Below are positions 51,825 through 59,615 of a DNA stretch of 64,000 nucleotides, one piece after another (the first letter of the stretch is position 1; each line of letters begins with the position of its first letter). Source of the stretch: Myxococcaceae bacterium. Its GTDB lineage: Bacteria > Myxococcota > UBA727 > JABDBI01. The stretch is from NCBI GenBank assembly GCA_016000045.1, contig JAECQY010000009.1, positions 1-64,000 of the forward strand, in the 5' to 3' direction. Made by a program: the position numbers and the translations under genes. The notes beneath the pieces were generated by a model. It was not told the origin of the DNA and ran no database searches. It saw only the letters and a list, made by a program, of their open reading frames with translations.

Positions 51825-52505
51825 CTAGAAGCGAAGAGAAAACAATAATTCCTCCAGGATAAGTTGAGGATTCAAGTGGTTTCGGAGCTCGGCTTGGGCT
51901 TTCATAGCACCAAAACGCAGCGGTTCCGAGTTTGAAGAAACCCAATGGTCTAGGGTTTGTTCTAGCAATGGCTTATCTTTTGCCAGCTGCTCCGCCAATG
52001 CCATGCGCTCAAGCTTGGATTTGGGCAGGTCCACGCATTGTGTATCCGTGGCTTGCTGAGACTGAAAATAAAAACGCTGGCATCGAGAGACGATGGTCGG
52101 GAGAAGGGCACGGACGCTGGGTGCGAGGAGAATATAGTGTTGTTCGGAATGAGGTTCTTCCAGTGTTTTAAGCAGTGCATTGGACGCTTGCCGGTTCATG
52201 CGATGCGCATTCGGAATGACCCAGTTTGGGCTTCCCGGAGCAGACACTAAATCTCGGATGGCATCAATTTTTATCTCGCCTTCAGCCTGGAGCCATTGGG
52301 CTTTCGTATGTTTTTTTTCCTGAACCAGTCGGCAACTCAAGCATTGTTCACAGCCCGAAGGGGTTTGATGAAAATCGCACAGCAAGCCCGCCGTCAGGGA
52401 AACAGCCGTTGTTACCAAAGTATCTTGTTCCTCTCCGATAAAAAGGAGGGCATGAGGAAGTCTTTTTTTGTCAAAAGCGTTTGCAAACCGGTCGTGAAAT
52501 AACAC
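51825..52505 (-). CDS. holB: DNA polymerase III delta-prime-like clamp-loader subunit
   Basis: 226 residues, shorter than the usual 300 or more. The AAA+ region has RLPHALLFIGEEQ, the zinc Cys set CEQCLSC with an upstream Cys, MNRQASNALLKTLEEP (sensor/lid region) and TIVSRCQRFYF. The Walker A Lys-Thr is absent, as in E. coli delta-prime, which does not hydrolyse ATP. It loads the sliding clamp together with gamma and delta. The C-terminal collar domain is reduced. The start is the ATG at 52505. Confidence 0.88.
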   Translation of the reverse strand: MLFHDRFANAFDKKRLPHALLFIGEEQDTLVTTAVSLTAGLLCDFHQTPSGCEQCLSCRLVQEKKHTKAQWLQAEGEIKIDAIRDLVSAPGSPNWVIPNAHRMNRQASNALLKTLEEPHSEQHYILLAPSVRALLPTIVSRCQRFYFQSQQATDTQCVDLPKSKLERMALAEQLAKDKPLLEQTLDHWVSSNSEPLRFGAMKAQAELRNHLNPQLILEELLFSLRF

Positions 52506-52744
52506 ACTGGGGACATAGTTGCATAAATAGGAAAGCGCAAATGGGTCTCAAAAGGCAAATAGGCAAGCTCTATTTTGATTAAAAAAATTTTAAGTATTTG
52601 AAAAAATGCAGAATTATATCTGAATCTTATCGATTTGAGGGATAGTAAAAAATAAAGACGATGAATCGACGTGCATGTCTACTTTAAGAGATCATGAGTA
52701 GAAGATGGGCTTTTGAAAGAACCCAATCGTAAGGAGTAATATAT

Positions 52745-53281
52745 ATGACAGAGAAAGTAGTTCGTGCAGGATTGGAAAGAAAAAAAGGCTGGCTCTATTA
52801 TCTAGATAAAAATTTAAACGTCTATCGTGTAAAAATGGTGCGCGGTGGCGAGAAGAAAAAAGAAGGTGATCGTCCTGAGCTTGTTCATAAAACAGACCTG
52901 AAACGTGATGAAAATTACCTTTATTATGTCGATAAGTCAGGGGATATCTGTCGTGTGGAAGCTAGCCGAGGAGGCACTGCTCGTAAAGGAAAAAAACGCC
53001 GAAAAACGGCTGAGCAAAAGAAAGCTCTGTTGCTCAAAAAAATGGAAATTAAGAAAAAGAAATTAGCAGCCAAGAAGAAAGCTGAAGTCGCAGTGAAGAA
53101 AAAAACAGCGATGAAGAAAAAAGTCACGGAACCGAAAAAAGTCAAAAAAATTGCAACCAAGAAGAACTTGGATGAAAAAAAATTAATTTCAAAAAAATCC
53201 TCTCAGAAAACAACCCCCAAAAAAAGTGTAGGCAAAAAGAAAGCAGCCAAGAAGAAGCTAACCAAGAAGAAAGCTGCTTAA
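52745..53281 (+). CDS. Lysine-rich histone H1-like protein with duplicated N-terminal motif
   Basis: 178 residues. The first 80 residues hold two copies of one motif: KKGWLYYLDKNLNVYRVKM-R-GG and DENYLYYVDKSGDICRVEA-RGG, spaced about 41 residues. The remaining 100 residues are almost only Lys, Ala, Thr and Ser (KKKKLAAKKKAE, KKAAKKKLTKKKAA), as in bacterial histone H1-like and chlamydial Hc1/Hc2 proteins that compact DNA. The N-terminal motif is known to me from deltaproteobacterial proteins of unassigned role. A good AAGGAG precedes the start and a strong terminator follows, so the gene is transcribed alone and probably well expressed. Confidence 0.8.
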   Translation: MTEKVVRAGLERKKGWLYYLDKNLNVYRVKMVRGGEKKKEGDRPELVHKTDLKRDENYLYYVDKSGDICRVEASRGGTARKGKKRRKTAEQKKALLLKKMEIKKKKLAAKKKAEVAVKKKTAMKKKVTEPKKVKKIATKKNLDEKKLISKKSSQKTTPKKSVGKKKAAKKKLTKKKAA

Positions 53282-53310
53282 TATTTCAAAGAAGTGTCAA
53301 GCTGTCTTTT

Positions 53311-53336
53311 AAAGCATGGCAAACCATGCTTTTTTT
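53311..53336 (+). terminator. Rho-independent terminator of the histone-like gene
   Basis: AAAGCATGG, a CAAA loop and CCATGCTTT form a perfect nine-pair stem followed by a run of T's. An ATG inside the stem opens the pilD frame but lies in the terminator, so it is not the start of that gene. Confidence 0.88.
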
Positions 53337-53351
53337 ATTTTCGGAGAGATC

Positions 53352-54167
53352 GTGCACGATTGGATATGGAATTTATGGGCCGGATTGACCGGCGCATGCG
53401 TGGGAAGTTTTATCAATGTGGTGAACTCCAGGCTGTCGAGAGAAAATCCGGTGTCGCTCATGGATCGGTCTTCTTGTTTGCAGTGTCACAGTGTGATCGC
53501 TTGGTATGATCTGGTTCCGGTTCTATCTTGGTTTTTGCTGAAGGGGCGCTGTCGCAACTGTTCTGTAAGAATATCTTTGCGATATCCTTTGAATGAGCTC
53601 TTGTTCGGTATTTTAGGGACTATCTGCTGGCATTATTCGAATTCTCCGCTTGAAGCGCTTGAGGCTTTTACCGTTTTGGCTCTGTTGATCTCGATTGCTT
53701 GGATTGATTTGGATGCTTGGATGATCCCGATCTCCTTGCTTACGGGGCTATTTTTAAATGGATTTGGTTATGCTTTATTCGCGGATCCATCTCTGTTTTA
53801 TGAACGTGTCCTTGTAGCGGGAGTCATTTTTGGTTTTTTTGCTGTTTTTCTGCTCTTCACTACTTGGATCTTCAGAAAAGTAGGGCGCATTGGGGCCCAA
53901 GACCAGGCGATGGGTTGGGGGGATCCGATTTTGCTCGCTGCGATTGCCGCAAATCTTCCTTGGCATTGGCTTTCATGGGTGGTTTTGTTGGGAAGCCTTC
54001 AAGGGCTGATGAGCTACTGTTTATTTCCGATCATACGGTCGTATCGGGGCGCTGATTCGTGGTCCCCGCCCTCAGGTGCATTGCCTTTAGGTGTTTTTTT
54101 ATCGCTAGCGGCGATTGAAATAAAGCTCTGGATCCTGATGTTTCCATCGTTGACTTTGAAAAGTTGA
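53352..54167 (+). CDS. pilD: Prepilin peptidase (type IV leader peptidase)
   Basis: 271 residues from a GTG at 53352, chosen because GGAGAG lies just upstream and the earlier in-frame ATG at 53316 falls inside the preceding terminator. The opening GACVGSFINVVNSRLSREN is standard, and the zinc module is CLQC...CRNC. The two catalytic Asp regions are IDLDAWMIP and MGWGDPILLAA. About seven membrane helices. PilD cuts and N-methylates prepilins for type IV pili or type II secretion. A type II system would be able to export the Sec-dependent protease-like effectors, but no other pilus or T2SS gene is in the window. Confidence 0.9.
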   Translation: MHDWIWNLWAGLTGACVGSFINVVNSRLSRENPVSLMDRSSCLQCHSVIAWYDLVPVLSWFLLKGRCRNCSVRISLRYPLNELLFGILGTICWHYSNSPLEALEAFTVLALLISIAWIDLDAWMIPISLLTGLFLNGFGYALFADPSLFYERVLVAGVIFGFFAVFLLFTTWIFRKVGRIGAQDQAMGWGDPILLAAIAANLPWHWLSWVVLLGSLQGLMSYCLFPIIRSYRGADSWSPPSGALPLGVFLSLAAIEIKLWILMFPSLTLKS

Positions 54168-54240
54168 AGGCGGTTTGTGAGCGGGCACGTTCTTGAGGAG
54201 CTCTTGAAAGTCCTTCAAAATCGGGTTAGTCGCTAGGCAC

Positions 54241-54798
54241 ATGTATACCACCTCCGACTTTCGCCGCGGATTGCGGATTCTTTTTCAAGGAATTCCCTAC
54301 GAAATTGTTGAGTTCGAACATCACAAACCCGGTAAAGGTGCGGCCATTGTTCGTACGAGGCTCAAGAATCTGATTAGCGGTTTAACCATGGATCCGACTT
54401 TTCGATCCGGTGATAAGGTGGATATTCCAGACCTGAACGAACGCGAAGTCCAATTTTTGTACTCTGCTGACGAAATCTATCACTTCATGGATCCGAGTTC
54501 CTACGATCAATTTGAAGTCGTCAAGAAAGTGCTTGGAGATGCGGTCAATTTTCTGATCGACGGGATGATTTGCTCGCTTTTGTTCTACGAAGGCAAACCG
54601 ATTAACATCTCAATTCCCAACAGCGTTGTTTTGGAAGTAGTCGAGTGTGCGCCTGCTGTTCGAGGAGATACGGTGAGCGGTGCGACAAAGCCTGCTAAGC
54701 TTCAGACCGGTTTTAGTTGCCAGGTTCCTTTGTTTGTGAATGAGGGTAATCATATCAAGGTAGATACCCGCTCGGGAGAATACCTGGAACGTGCCTAG
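54241..54798 (+). CDS. efp: Elongation factor P
   Basis: 185 residues. The N-terminal KOW-like domain has FRRGLRILFQGIPYEIVEFEHH and PGKG with Lys32, the residue that is modified by beta-lysine or other groups in bacteria. The two OB-like domains follow (YSADEIYHFMDPSSYDQFEV; GDTVSGATKPAKLQTG; IKVDTRSGEYLERA). EF-P relieves ribosome stalling at proline runs. It is followed by the Rsm22-type gene after a short spacer. Confidence 0.95.
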   Translation: MYTTSDFRRGLRILFQGIPYEIVEFEHHKPGKGAAIVRTRLKNLISGLTMDPTFRSGDKVDIPDLNEREVQFLYSADEIYHFMDPSSYDQFEVVKKVLGDAVNFLIDGMICSLLFYEGKPINISIPNSVVLEVVECAPAVRGDTVSGATKPAKLQTGFSCQVPLFVNEGNHIKVDTRSGEYLERA

Positions 54799-54854
54799 AC
54801 CGTTTTCCCCATCGTACTTTTCTCTTTCGAGTTCCCAAACTTTTGGAATCTTCT

Positions 54855-55904
54855 ATGTTCAGTCACATGCAATTTGAATATCAAGCATACAGTCGAGCAA
54901 AATCAAAGCATTCTTCAGACTTGATTCCAGATATTCGCTTGCTCTGGAAAGCTTTAAACACAGAGCGAGCAGATTCACTGGCTGGCTACTTTCGAAAACC
55001 GGCTTTAAGACGGGCTTATTTAGGCTACTACTTGCCCCTATACGTTTCGAAAATTGCTTCATTGCTGGAGAGCCTTCCAATCTCTTGGGAAAAGCCCTCC
55101 ATCTTAGATCTGGGAGCAGGGCCTTTATCGGCAACTTGGGCGGCTCAAAGAGTTTATGGCCAGTTGGGCGAGTGTATGGCAGTGGATCGAGAGATTGGCG
55201 CTATGCGTTCAGGTTTTGAGTTTGTTGAAGAATTGACAGGGCAACGAACGCCCGTGCGTTTGGTTCAAGCAAACCTCAAGGGTCCTACTTATTTTTGGAA
55301 ACCTTCTTTTAAGCCTGATCTGGTTATCATGGCACACGTTCTCAATGAGTTTGGCTCGGGCGCTCGTCATTTGGAGGCGAAGCTTTCTTTGATCGAGTCT
55401 GCCATGGCTTTGTTGGGATCTCAGGGTGTTTTGTTGATTGTCGAGCCGGCTGCTCGTGTGATGGCGCGAGATCTGATGGCGCTACGCGATCAAATTATGG
55501 CCCAAGGAGAATATCGTATTCTGGCTCCTTGTCCGCAGATAGACCGTTGTCCTTTGTTGGTAAATCGAGAAAATTGGTGCCATCGAGAGCTCAAAGTGGA
55601 GCGTTCTGCGGAATTGAAAAAAGTGGATCAAACGATTGGGTTTGATCGCGAGTTTCTTAAATGCAGTTACTTGGTTTTAGCGCGTCGAGACTATGAGCAA
55701 AAAGCCTCTCATGAGCGAGTGGTGAGCGGGCTTATGACCGCAAAAGGAATCCATCGACGCTATGTTTGCACACCCGAGGGTTTATTGACAGCTGCTGAAC
55801 GAGTAGAACCCGGGCATGCGATATTAAGAGATTTGATGCGCGGCGATGCAGTTCAAATGCAAAAATGGTCTAAAAATCTTGTAAAAATATCCAAAGAATC
55901 TTAG
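54855..55904 (+). CDS. Rsm22-type small-ribosomal-subunit methyltransferase-like protein
   Basis: 349 residues from the ATG at 54855; a TTG at 54843 and an ATG at 54867 are alternatives. The SAM-binding loop ILDLGAGPLSATWAA about residue 75 and VMAHVLNEFG about 160 are in order. The later PCPQIDRCPLL...NWCHRELKVER region is the Cys-rich signature of the Rsm22 family, whose members attach to the ribosomal small subunit, in mitochondria and in a minority of bacteria. Its place after efp fits a translation role. The next gene starts 13 bases later. Confidence 0.75.
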   Translation: MFSHMQFEYQAYSRAKSKHSSDLIPDIRLLWKALNTERADSLAGYFRKPALRRAYLGYYLPLYVSKIASLLESLPISWEKPSILDLGAGPLSATWAAQRVYGQLGECMAVDREIGAMRSGFEFVEELTGQRTPVRLVQANLKGPTYFWKPSFKPDLVIMAHVLNEFGSGARHLEAKLSLIESAMALLGSQGVLLIVEPAARVMARDLMALRDQIMAQGEYRILAPCPQIDRCPLLVNRENWCHRELKVERSAELKKVDQTIGFDREFLKCSYLVLARRDYEQKASHERVVSGLMTAKGIHRRYVCTPEGLLTAAERVEPGHAILRDLMRGDAVQMQKWSKNLVKISKES

Positions 55905-55917
55905 CGTCCTCGAAAGG

Positions 55918-56976
55918 ATGACGGAAGAAAGCGGCGAAAAAACAGAAGAGGCGACTCCTGAAAAGCTTCGCAAGGCTCGAGAGAAAGGCCAGGTTTCCAA
56001 GAGTCAGGACATGACTTCTGCCATTGTTTTTGCAGGTTCTTTAATCACCTTAGCCATAGCAATACATTGGATGGGGAAAACGCTGATGGCGTTGATCGCT
56101 TTGTCCATTCAGCAAATTTCAAGTTCGAATCTCCAGAATTCCACCCAGGAAGTTCTAAAAGAAGGAGGGTGGATTTGGCTGCTCGTTTCTTTGCCACTGG
56201 TTGCGACGGCTTTCTTTTGGGGCCTGGTTGGGAATTATATTCAGGTTGGGTTCTTGCTGACCTTCGAGGCGCTGAAGCCGAAGCTGGAAAAAATCAACCC
56301 CATTTCGGGCTTCAAGCAGCTGTTCAACGCTAAGCGCTTCGTTGAACTATTGAAGCAAATGGCGAAATTCACGATGGTATCGCTCTTGGTGTATGGTGCT
56401 TTCAAAAGTGCGGTACCCAACTTGGTGCATTTACAACGCCTGGAGCTTGACGCGGCTCTTCAAATTGTTGGGTTGGTTTTAAAAGATATTTTCATCAAAG
56501 CAGCCATTTTGTTCTTGATCATTGCGGTGGCAGATTTCTTTTGGCAGCGGCATAGCTTTATGAAAACCATGCGCATGACCAAAAACGAGATGAAGCAAGA
56601 ATACAAGGAAGCGGAAGGAGATCCTTTGTTGAAGTCTGAGCGTAAGCATTTGGCGCAAGAGTTGATCATGCATAGCAGTCAACAAGCTGTCAAAAAAGCC
56701 GATGCCGTGATTACCAATCCAACGCATCTTGCAGTTGCTATTCGATACGAGGCCAAAGAGCATGCCGCCCCGATTGTTTTAGCCAAAGGTATGGGTAAAA
56801 ACGCGGAGAGGATTCGTCAAATCGCAGAGCAATACAAGGTGCCGATTCTGCAGAATATTCCGTTAGCGCATGCGTTGAATCGGTTGGAGCTTGAAGAAGA
56901 AATTCCAGAGGAGCTATACGATGCGGTGGCAGAAGTGTTAAACTGGGTCTATCAAATGAGGAAGCAACATGTTTGA
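55918..56976 (+). CDS. sctU: Type III secretion switch protein SctU (FlhB/YscU family)
   Basis: 352 residues. The start ESGEKTEEATPEKLRKAREKG is the family hallmark, followed by four membrane helices up to about residue 210. The cytoplasmic part contains NPTH at residues 267-270, the self-cleavage site that switches substrate choice. The linker DFFWQRHSFMKTMRMTKNE is also typical. The gene is followed by a 119-residue unknown protein and a TPR protein, not by flagellar genes such as flhA, so it belongs more likely to a non-flagellar system. The rest of the apparatus is not in this window. Confidence 0.85.
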   Translation: MTEESGEKTEEATPEKLRKAREKGQVSKSQDMTSAIVFAGSLITLAIAIHWMGKTLMALIALSIQQISSSNLQNSTQEVLKEGGWIWLLVSLPLVATAFFWGLVGNYIQVGFLLTFEALKPKLEKINPISGFKQLFNAKRFVELLKQMAKFTMVSLLVYGAFKSAVPNLVHLQRLELDAALQIVGLVLKDIFIKAAILFLIIAVADFFWQRHSFMKTMRMTKNEMKQEYKEAEGDPLLKSERKHLAQELIMHSSQQAVKKADAVITNPTHLAVAIRYEAKEHAAPIVLAKGMGKNAERIRQIAEQYKVPILQNIPLAHALNRLELEEEIPEELYDAVAEVLNWVYQMRKQHV

Positions 56977-57328
56977 CCGAATCGGATTCTCTACTCGTCC
57001 AGACCCTTCTCTATCGGAGTTGGTGCACCTCTCCCAAACCGCTATTCAGGGGGCTTTGCCTCCTGCATTGGCCCCTTTGGCGGAGCCATCGCAAAGCCAA
57101 ATTATTGGAGCGAACCAATCTCATGGGGAAGGTTTGCGCTTGGAGATCCCTGGCAAAGTGCGAGCCGTGTATCAACAGATTCAGGACATTCGTTCAGCGA
57201 TGACTCGTTTGGAGCGGCAAACCAATCATCGCTTTGCCTCCATCGAACAAGCTGCCAGCCCTATCTTAAAAGCTTACCATCGAAGTCTGACTCAGTTGTC
57301 TCAAGGGCTTTTCAGTGGAAAAGCCTGA
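56969..57328 (+). CDS. Small protein of unknown function in the T3SS gene set
   Basis: 119 residues. The gene overlaps sctU by 8 bases and the TPR gene by 14, so translation is coupled. The first half is Pro- and Ser-rich without structure; the second half is helical (VRAVYQQIQDIRSAMTRLERQTNHRF). I recognise no family. Short helical proteins between a SctU gene and a chaperone are often chaperone partners or inner-rod/stalk parts. Confidence 0.6.
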   Translation: MFDRIGFSTRPDPSLSELVHLSQTAIQGALPPALAPLAEPSQSQIIGANQSHGEGLRLEIPGKVRAVYQQIQDIRSAMTRLERQTNHRFASIEQAASPILKAYHRSLTQLSQGLFSGKA

Positions 57329-57734
57329 AACACTGAAAGAGATCAAAGGTTATACCGATGAAGAATTGGGAGCCATTTCTCAAATTGCTTACTTTATGAT
57401 GATGCAAGGTAAATATCGAGAAGCGCGAATTTTGTTCGAAGCTTTGGTGGCGATCGAGCCCTCTAACGAGTATAATTATCGCGCTTTGGGGGTTCTTGCT
57501 CAACACGAAGGAGACTCGAACCGTGCACTCGAGCAATTCGGATACGCCATTCAACTTGCTTCCGAGCAGCCACAAGCGTATGTAAATCGTGCCGAAATCC
57601 ATCTCTCAGAAGGAAATCAAGAGGGGGCTGAACAAGACTTGCAGGCTGCTTTGATGTGCATGGGGCGTCAAGATCGAGCGCTTTCACGAAAAGCTTGGGC
57701 ATTGTATCGGAATATTAAATTCGAGGAAGTTTGA
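57315..57734 (+). CDS. TPR protein, type III secretion chaperone-like (SycD/LcrH or SctG type)
   Basis: 139 residues from a GTG. Three tetratricopeptide units: ISQIAYFMMMQGKYREARILF, YNYRALGVLAQHEGDSNRALEQ and AYVNRAEIHLSEGNQEGAEQ. The size and three-repeat layout match class II T3SS chaperones that hold translocator proteins and the YscG-type partners of needle subunits. Operon place after sctU supports the role. A general TPR protein cannot be excluded. Confidence 0.7.
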   Translation: MEKPETLKEIKGYTDEELGAISQIAYFMMMQGKYREARILFEALVAIEPSNEYNYRALGVLAQHEGDSNRALEQFGYAIQLASEQPQAYVNRAEIHLSEGNQEGAEQDLQAALMCMGRQDRALSRKAWALYRNIKFEEV

Positions 57735-57774
57735 ACTCTATTTGGAGGGCCCTTGCGATCTTGCAATCGAGCTC

Positions 57775-57803
57775 TTGCAAATCCAAATCAAATCGTGTAT
57801 GAT
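57775..57803 (+). promoter_or_regulatory. Sigma-70-like promoter of the nucleotide translocase gene
   Basis: TTGCAA at 57775-57780 and TATGAT at 57798-57803 have a 17-base spacer. The start of transcription is expected near 57810, leaving about 30 bases of leader with AGGAG before the ATG at 57840. Confidence 0.68.
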
Positions 57804-57839
57804 GCTGGCCGTTTCTTTACAAAGTTTTTAGGAGTGATA

Positions 57840-59315
57840 ATGTTGAAGTCGTTGAAGCAATTTTTATGGCCCATCCAATCGGGAGAACACAAAAAGTTCA
57901 TGCCCATGATGTTGATGATCGCATTCATCATCTTTAACTATACGATTTTACGTAATATTAAAGATGCTTTGATCGTCACCGAAGCAGGCTCTGAGACCAT
58001 AACTTTCTTGAAGTTTTGGGTAGTCGTTCCTTCGGCATTTATATTCTTTTTTGTGTATGCAAAATTGAGTACCATTCTTTCAAAAAAAGCTTTGTTTTAC
58101 ACGATTGTAACTCCATTTTTGATTTTTTTCGCTTTGTTCGCCACCGTGCTTTATCCAAGTCGCCATTGGTTGCATCCGGTTGAAAGCGCGGAGTGGTTCG
58201 CAAGTGTATTGCCGGCTGGCCTTCAAGGATTGGCTGCTATCTACAAGTACTGGACCTATTCCTTGTTCTACACTTTGGCTGAACTCTGGGGAAGCGCGGT
58301 TCTGTCCTTTTTGTTTTGGAATTTCGCCAACGATGTGACGAAAGTATCGGAAGCAAAACGATTTTACGCGCATTTTTATCTGTTGGGTAACGTTGCAAAT
58401 GTCTTAGCCGGCTACTTAACCAAGTATTTTTCAGAACTCGGAAAAACCGCTGCTTCGAACGTCGATGCTTGGCAAGTTTCGCTCAACTACTTGATGAGCA
58501 CGGTTGTCGGCGCGGGCGTCATTATTTTGCTGACCTATACTTACTTGAACTATTTTGTGTTGAGTGATCCGGCTCAAGTACGTGCTGAAAGCGATGGGGC
58601 TCCAAAGAAAAAATCAAAACCTAAAATGAGCATGGGGGAGAGCTTCAAGTTCCTGCTTCATTCTAAGTACTTGGGATTGATTGCTGTTCTCGTCATGGCT
58701 TATGGGGTTTCGATCAACTTGGTCGAAGTAGCTTGGAAGAACCAAATGAAGCTGCAGTTTGCAGATAAAAATGACTACAATGCATTCATGGGTTCCATGA
58801 CCATGACGACTGGATTGGCAACCGTTTTGGTGATCTTGTTCGGAAGCTCAATTATTCGTCGATTTGGTTGGAAACGAGGCGCTTTAGCCACTCCTTGGAT
58901 TTTGGGGATTACTGGCTTGTTCTTCTTTGCTTGTATGATCTTCCCTGAATTTTTCTCTCCTTTGGCGATGGCTTTGGGAGTCACGCCGCTGATGTTAGGC
59001 GTGTGGTTTGGTTTTGCTCAAAATGTACTCAGCAAAAGCACCAAATATGCCTTGTTCGATCCCACTAAGGAAATGGCTTATATTCCGCTGGATGATGAAT
59101 CGAAATCAAAGGGTAAAGCCGCGGTGGATGTCGTTGGCGCTCGTCTTGGAAAATCCGGAGGATCGCTCTTACAACAGATTATGTTCGCGGTGATTGGGCC
59201 GATTACGGTCATTGCACCTTATTCCGCTGCGATTATGTGCGGGATTATTGTTGTGTGGCTGGTGGCTGTTTATGCGCTCAATAAGCGCTTCACAGCTCTA
59301 AGCGGCGAAAAGTAA
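57840..59315 (+). CDS. ATP/ADP (nucleotide) translocase of the Tlc/NTT family
   Basis: 491 residues from the ATG at 57840 (MLKSLKQFLWPIQSGEHKK), chosen for its AGGAG; the frame opens earlier at 57753 without support. About twelve membrane helices. The opening MPMMLMIAFIIFNYTILRNIKDALIVT is the signature of the family, with the Lys that binds nucleotide; GSAVLSFLFWNFAND and NLVEVAWKNQMK are later landmarks. Tlc proteins of Rickettsia, Chlamydiales and plastids exchange host ATP for bacterial ADP; others import different nucleotides. Which substrate this one takes cannot be told. It has its own promoter and terminator. Its presence points to an intracellular stage. Confidence 0.95.
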   Translation: MLKSLKQFLWPIQSGEHKKFMPMMLMIAFIIFNYTILRNIKDALIVTEAGSETITFLKFWVVVPSAFIFFFVYAKLSTILSKKALFYTIVTPFLIFFALFATVLYPSRHWLHPVESAEWFASVLPAGLQGLAAIYKYWTYSLFYTLAELWGSAVLSFLFWNFANDVTKVSEAKRFYAHFYLLGNVANVLAGYLTKYFSELGKTAASNVDAWQVSLNYLMSTVVGAGVIILLTYTYLNYFVLSDPAQVRAESDGAPKKKSKPKMSMGESFKFLLHSKYLGLIAVLVMAYGVSINLVEVAWKNQMKLQFADKNDYNAFMGSMTMTTGLATVLVILFGSSIIRRFGWKRGALATPWILGITGLFFFACMIFPEFFSPLAMALGVTPLMLGVWFGFAQNVLSKSTKYALFDPTKEMAYIPLDDESKSKGKAAVDVVGARLGKSGGSLLQQIMFAVIGPITVIAPYSAAIMCGIIVVWLVAVYALNKRFTALSGEK

Positions 59316-59340
59316 GAGCTCGCTCTTCCATGTTTCGAGA

Positions 59341-59367
59341 AGCATCCTATTTTAGGATGCTTTTTTT
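59341..59367 (+). terminator. Rho-independent terminator of the nucleotide translocase gene
   Basis: AGCATCCTA, a TTT loop and TAGGATGCT form a perfect nine-pair stem followed by seven T's, 26 bases after the stop codon. Confidence 0.9.
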
Positions 59368-59545
59368 ATTTCGATTGATGAGCGCTCTAGTGGAGAATTC
59401 AAAATTTTACGAAAAAAATTTGCAAAGCTCGCTTAATTGAATCCCGAATCCCAGAAACTTTATAGACCAAAAGTTGCTCACCAAAATAACATGGCCAGGT
59501 CTTAGAGTGGGGACAAGAACCAAATCAACATATTTGAGGTTAGGT

Positions 59546-59588
59546 CCCGCGTTTTTTAAGCCAGACTCCTGAACAACGCGGGCTTTTT
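59546..59588 (+). terminator. Second hairpin with T-run, possible terminator of a short RNA
   Basis: CCCGCGTT and AACGCGGG pair across a 21-base loop and are followed by CTTTTT. The translocase already has its own terminator 180 bases upstream, so this one would serve a different transcript. The 59368-59545 stretch between holds no open frame I can support, so a small RNA is possible. Confidence 0.5.
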
Positions 59589-59615
59589 AGCAAAGCTCAG
59601 TTGTCATGATCCGGT

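Noticed and set aside
53316-53351. ATG at 53316 as start of pilD
   Set aside because: It lies inside the stem of the terminator of the preceding gene. The GTG at 53352 has a ribosome site and fits the family start.
55918-56976. Flagellar FlhB
   Set aside because: The sequence alone allows it, but the neighbours are a TPR chaperone-like gene and a small unknown gene, not flagellar genes. SctU is favoured, with FlhB kept as an alternative.
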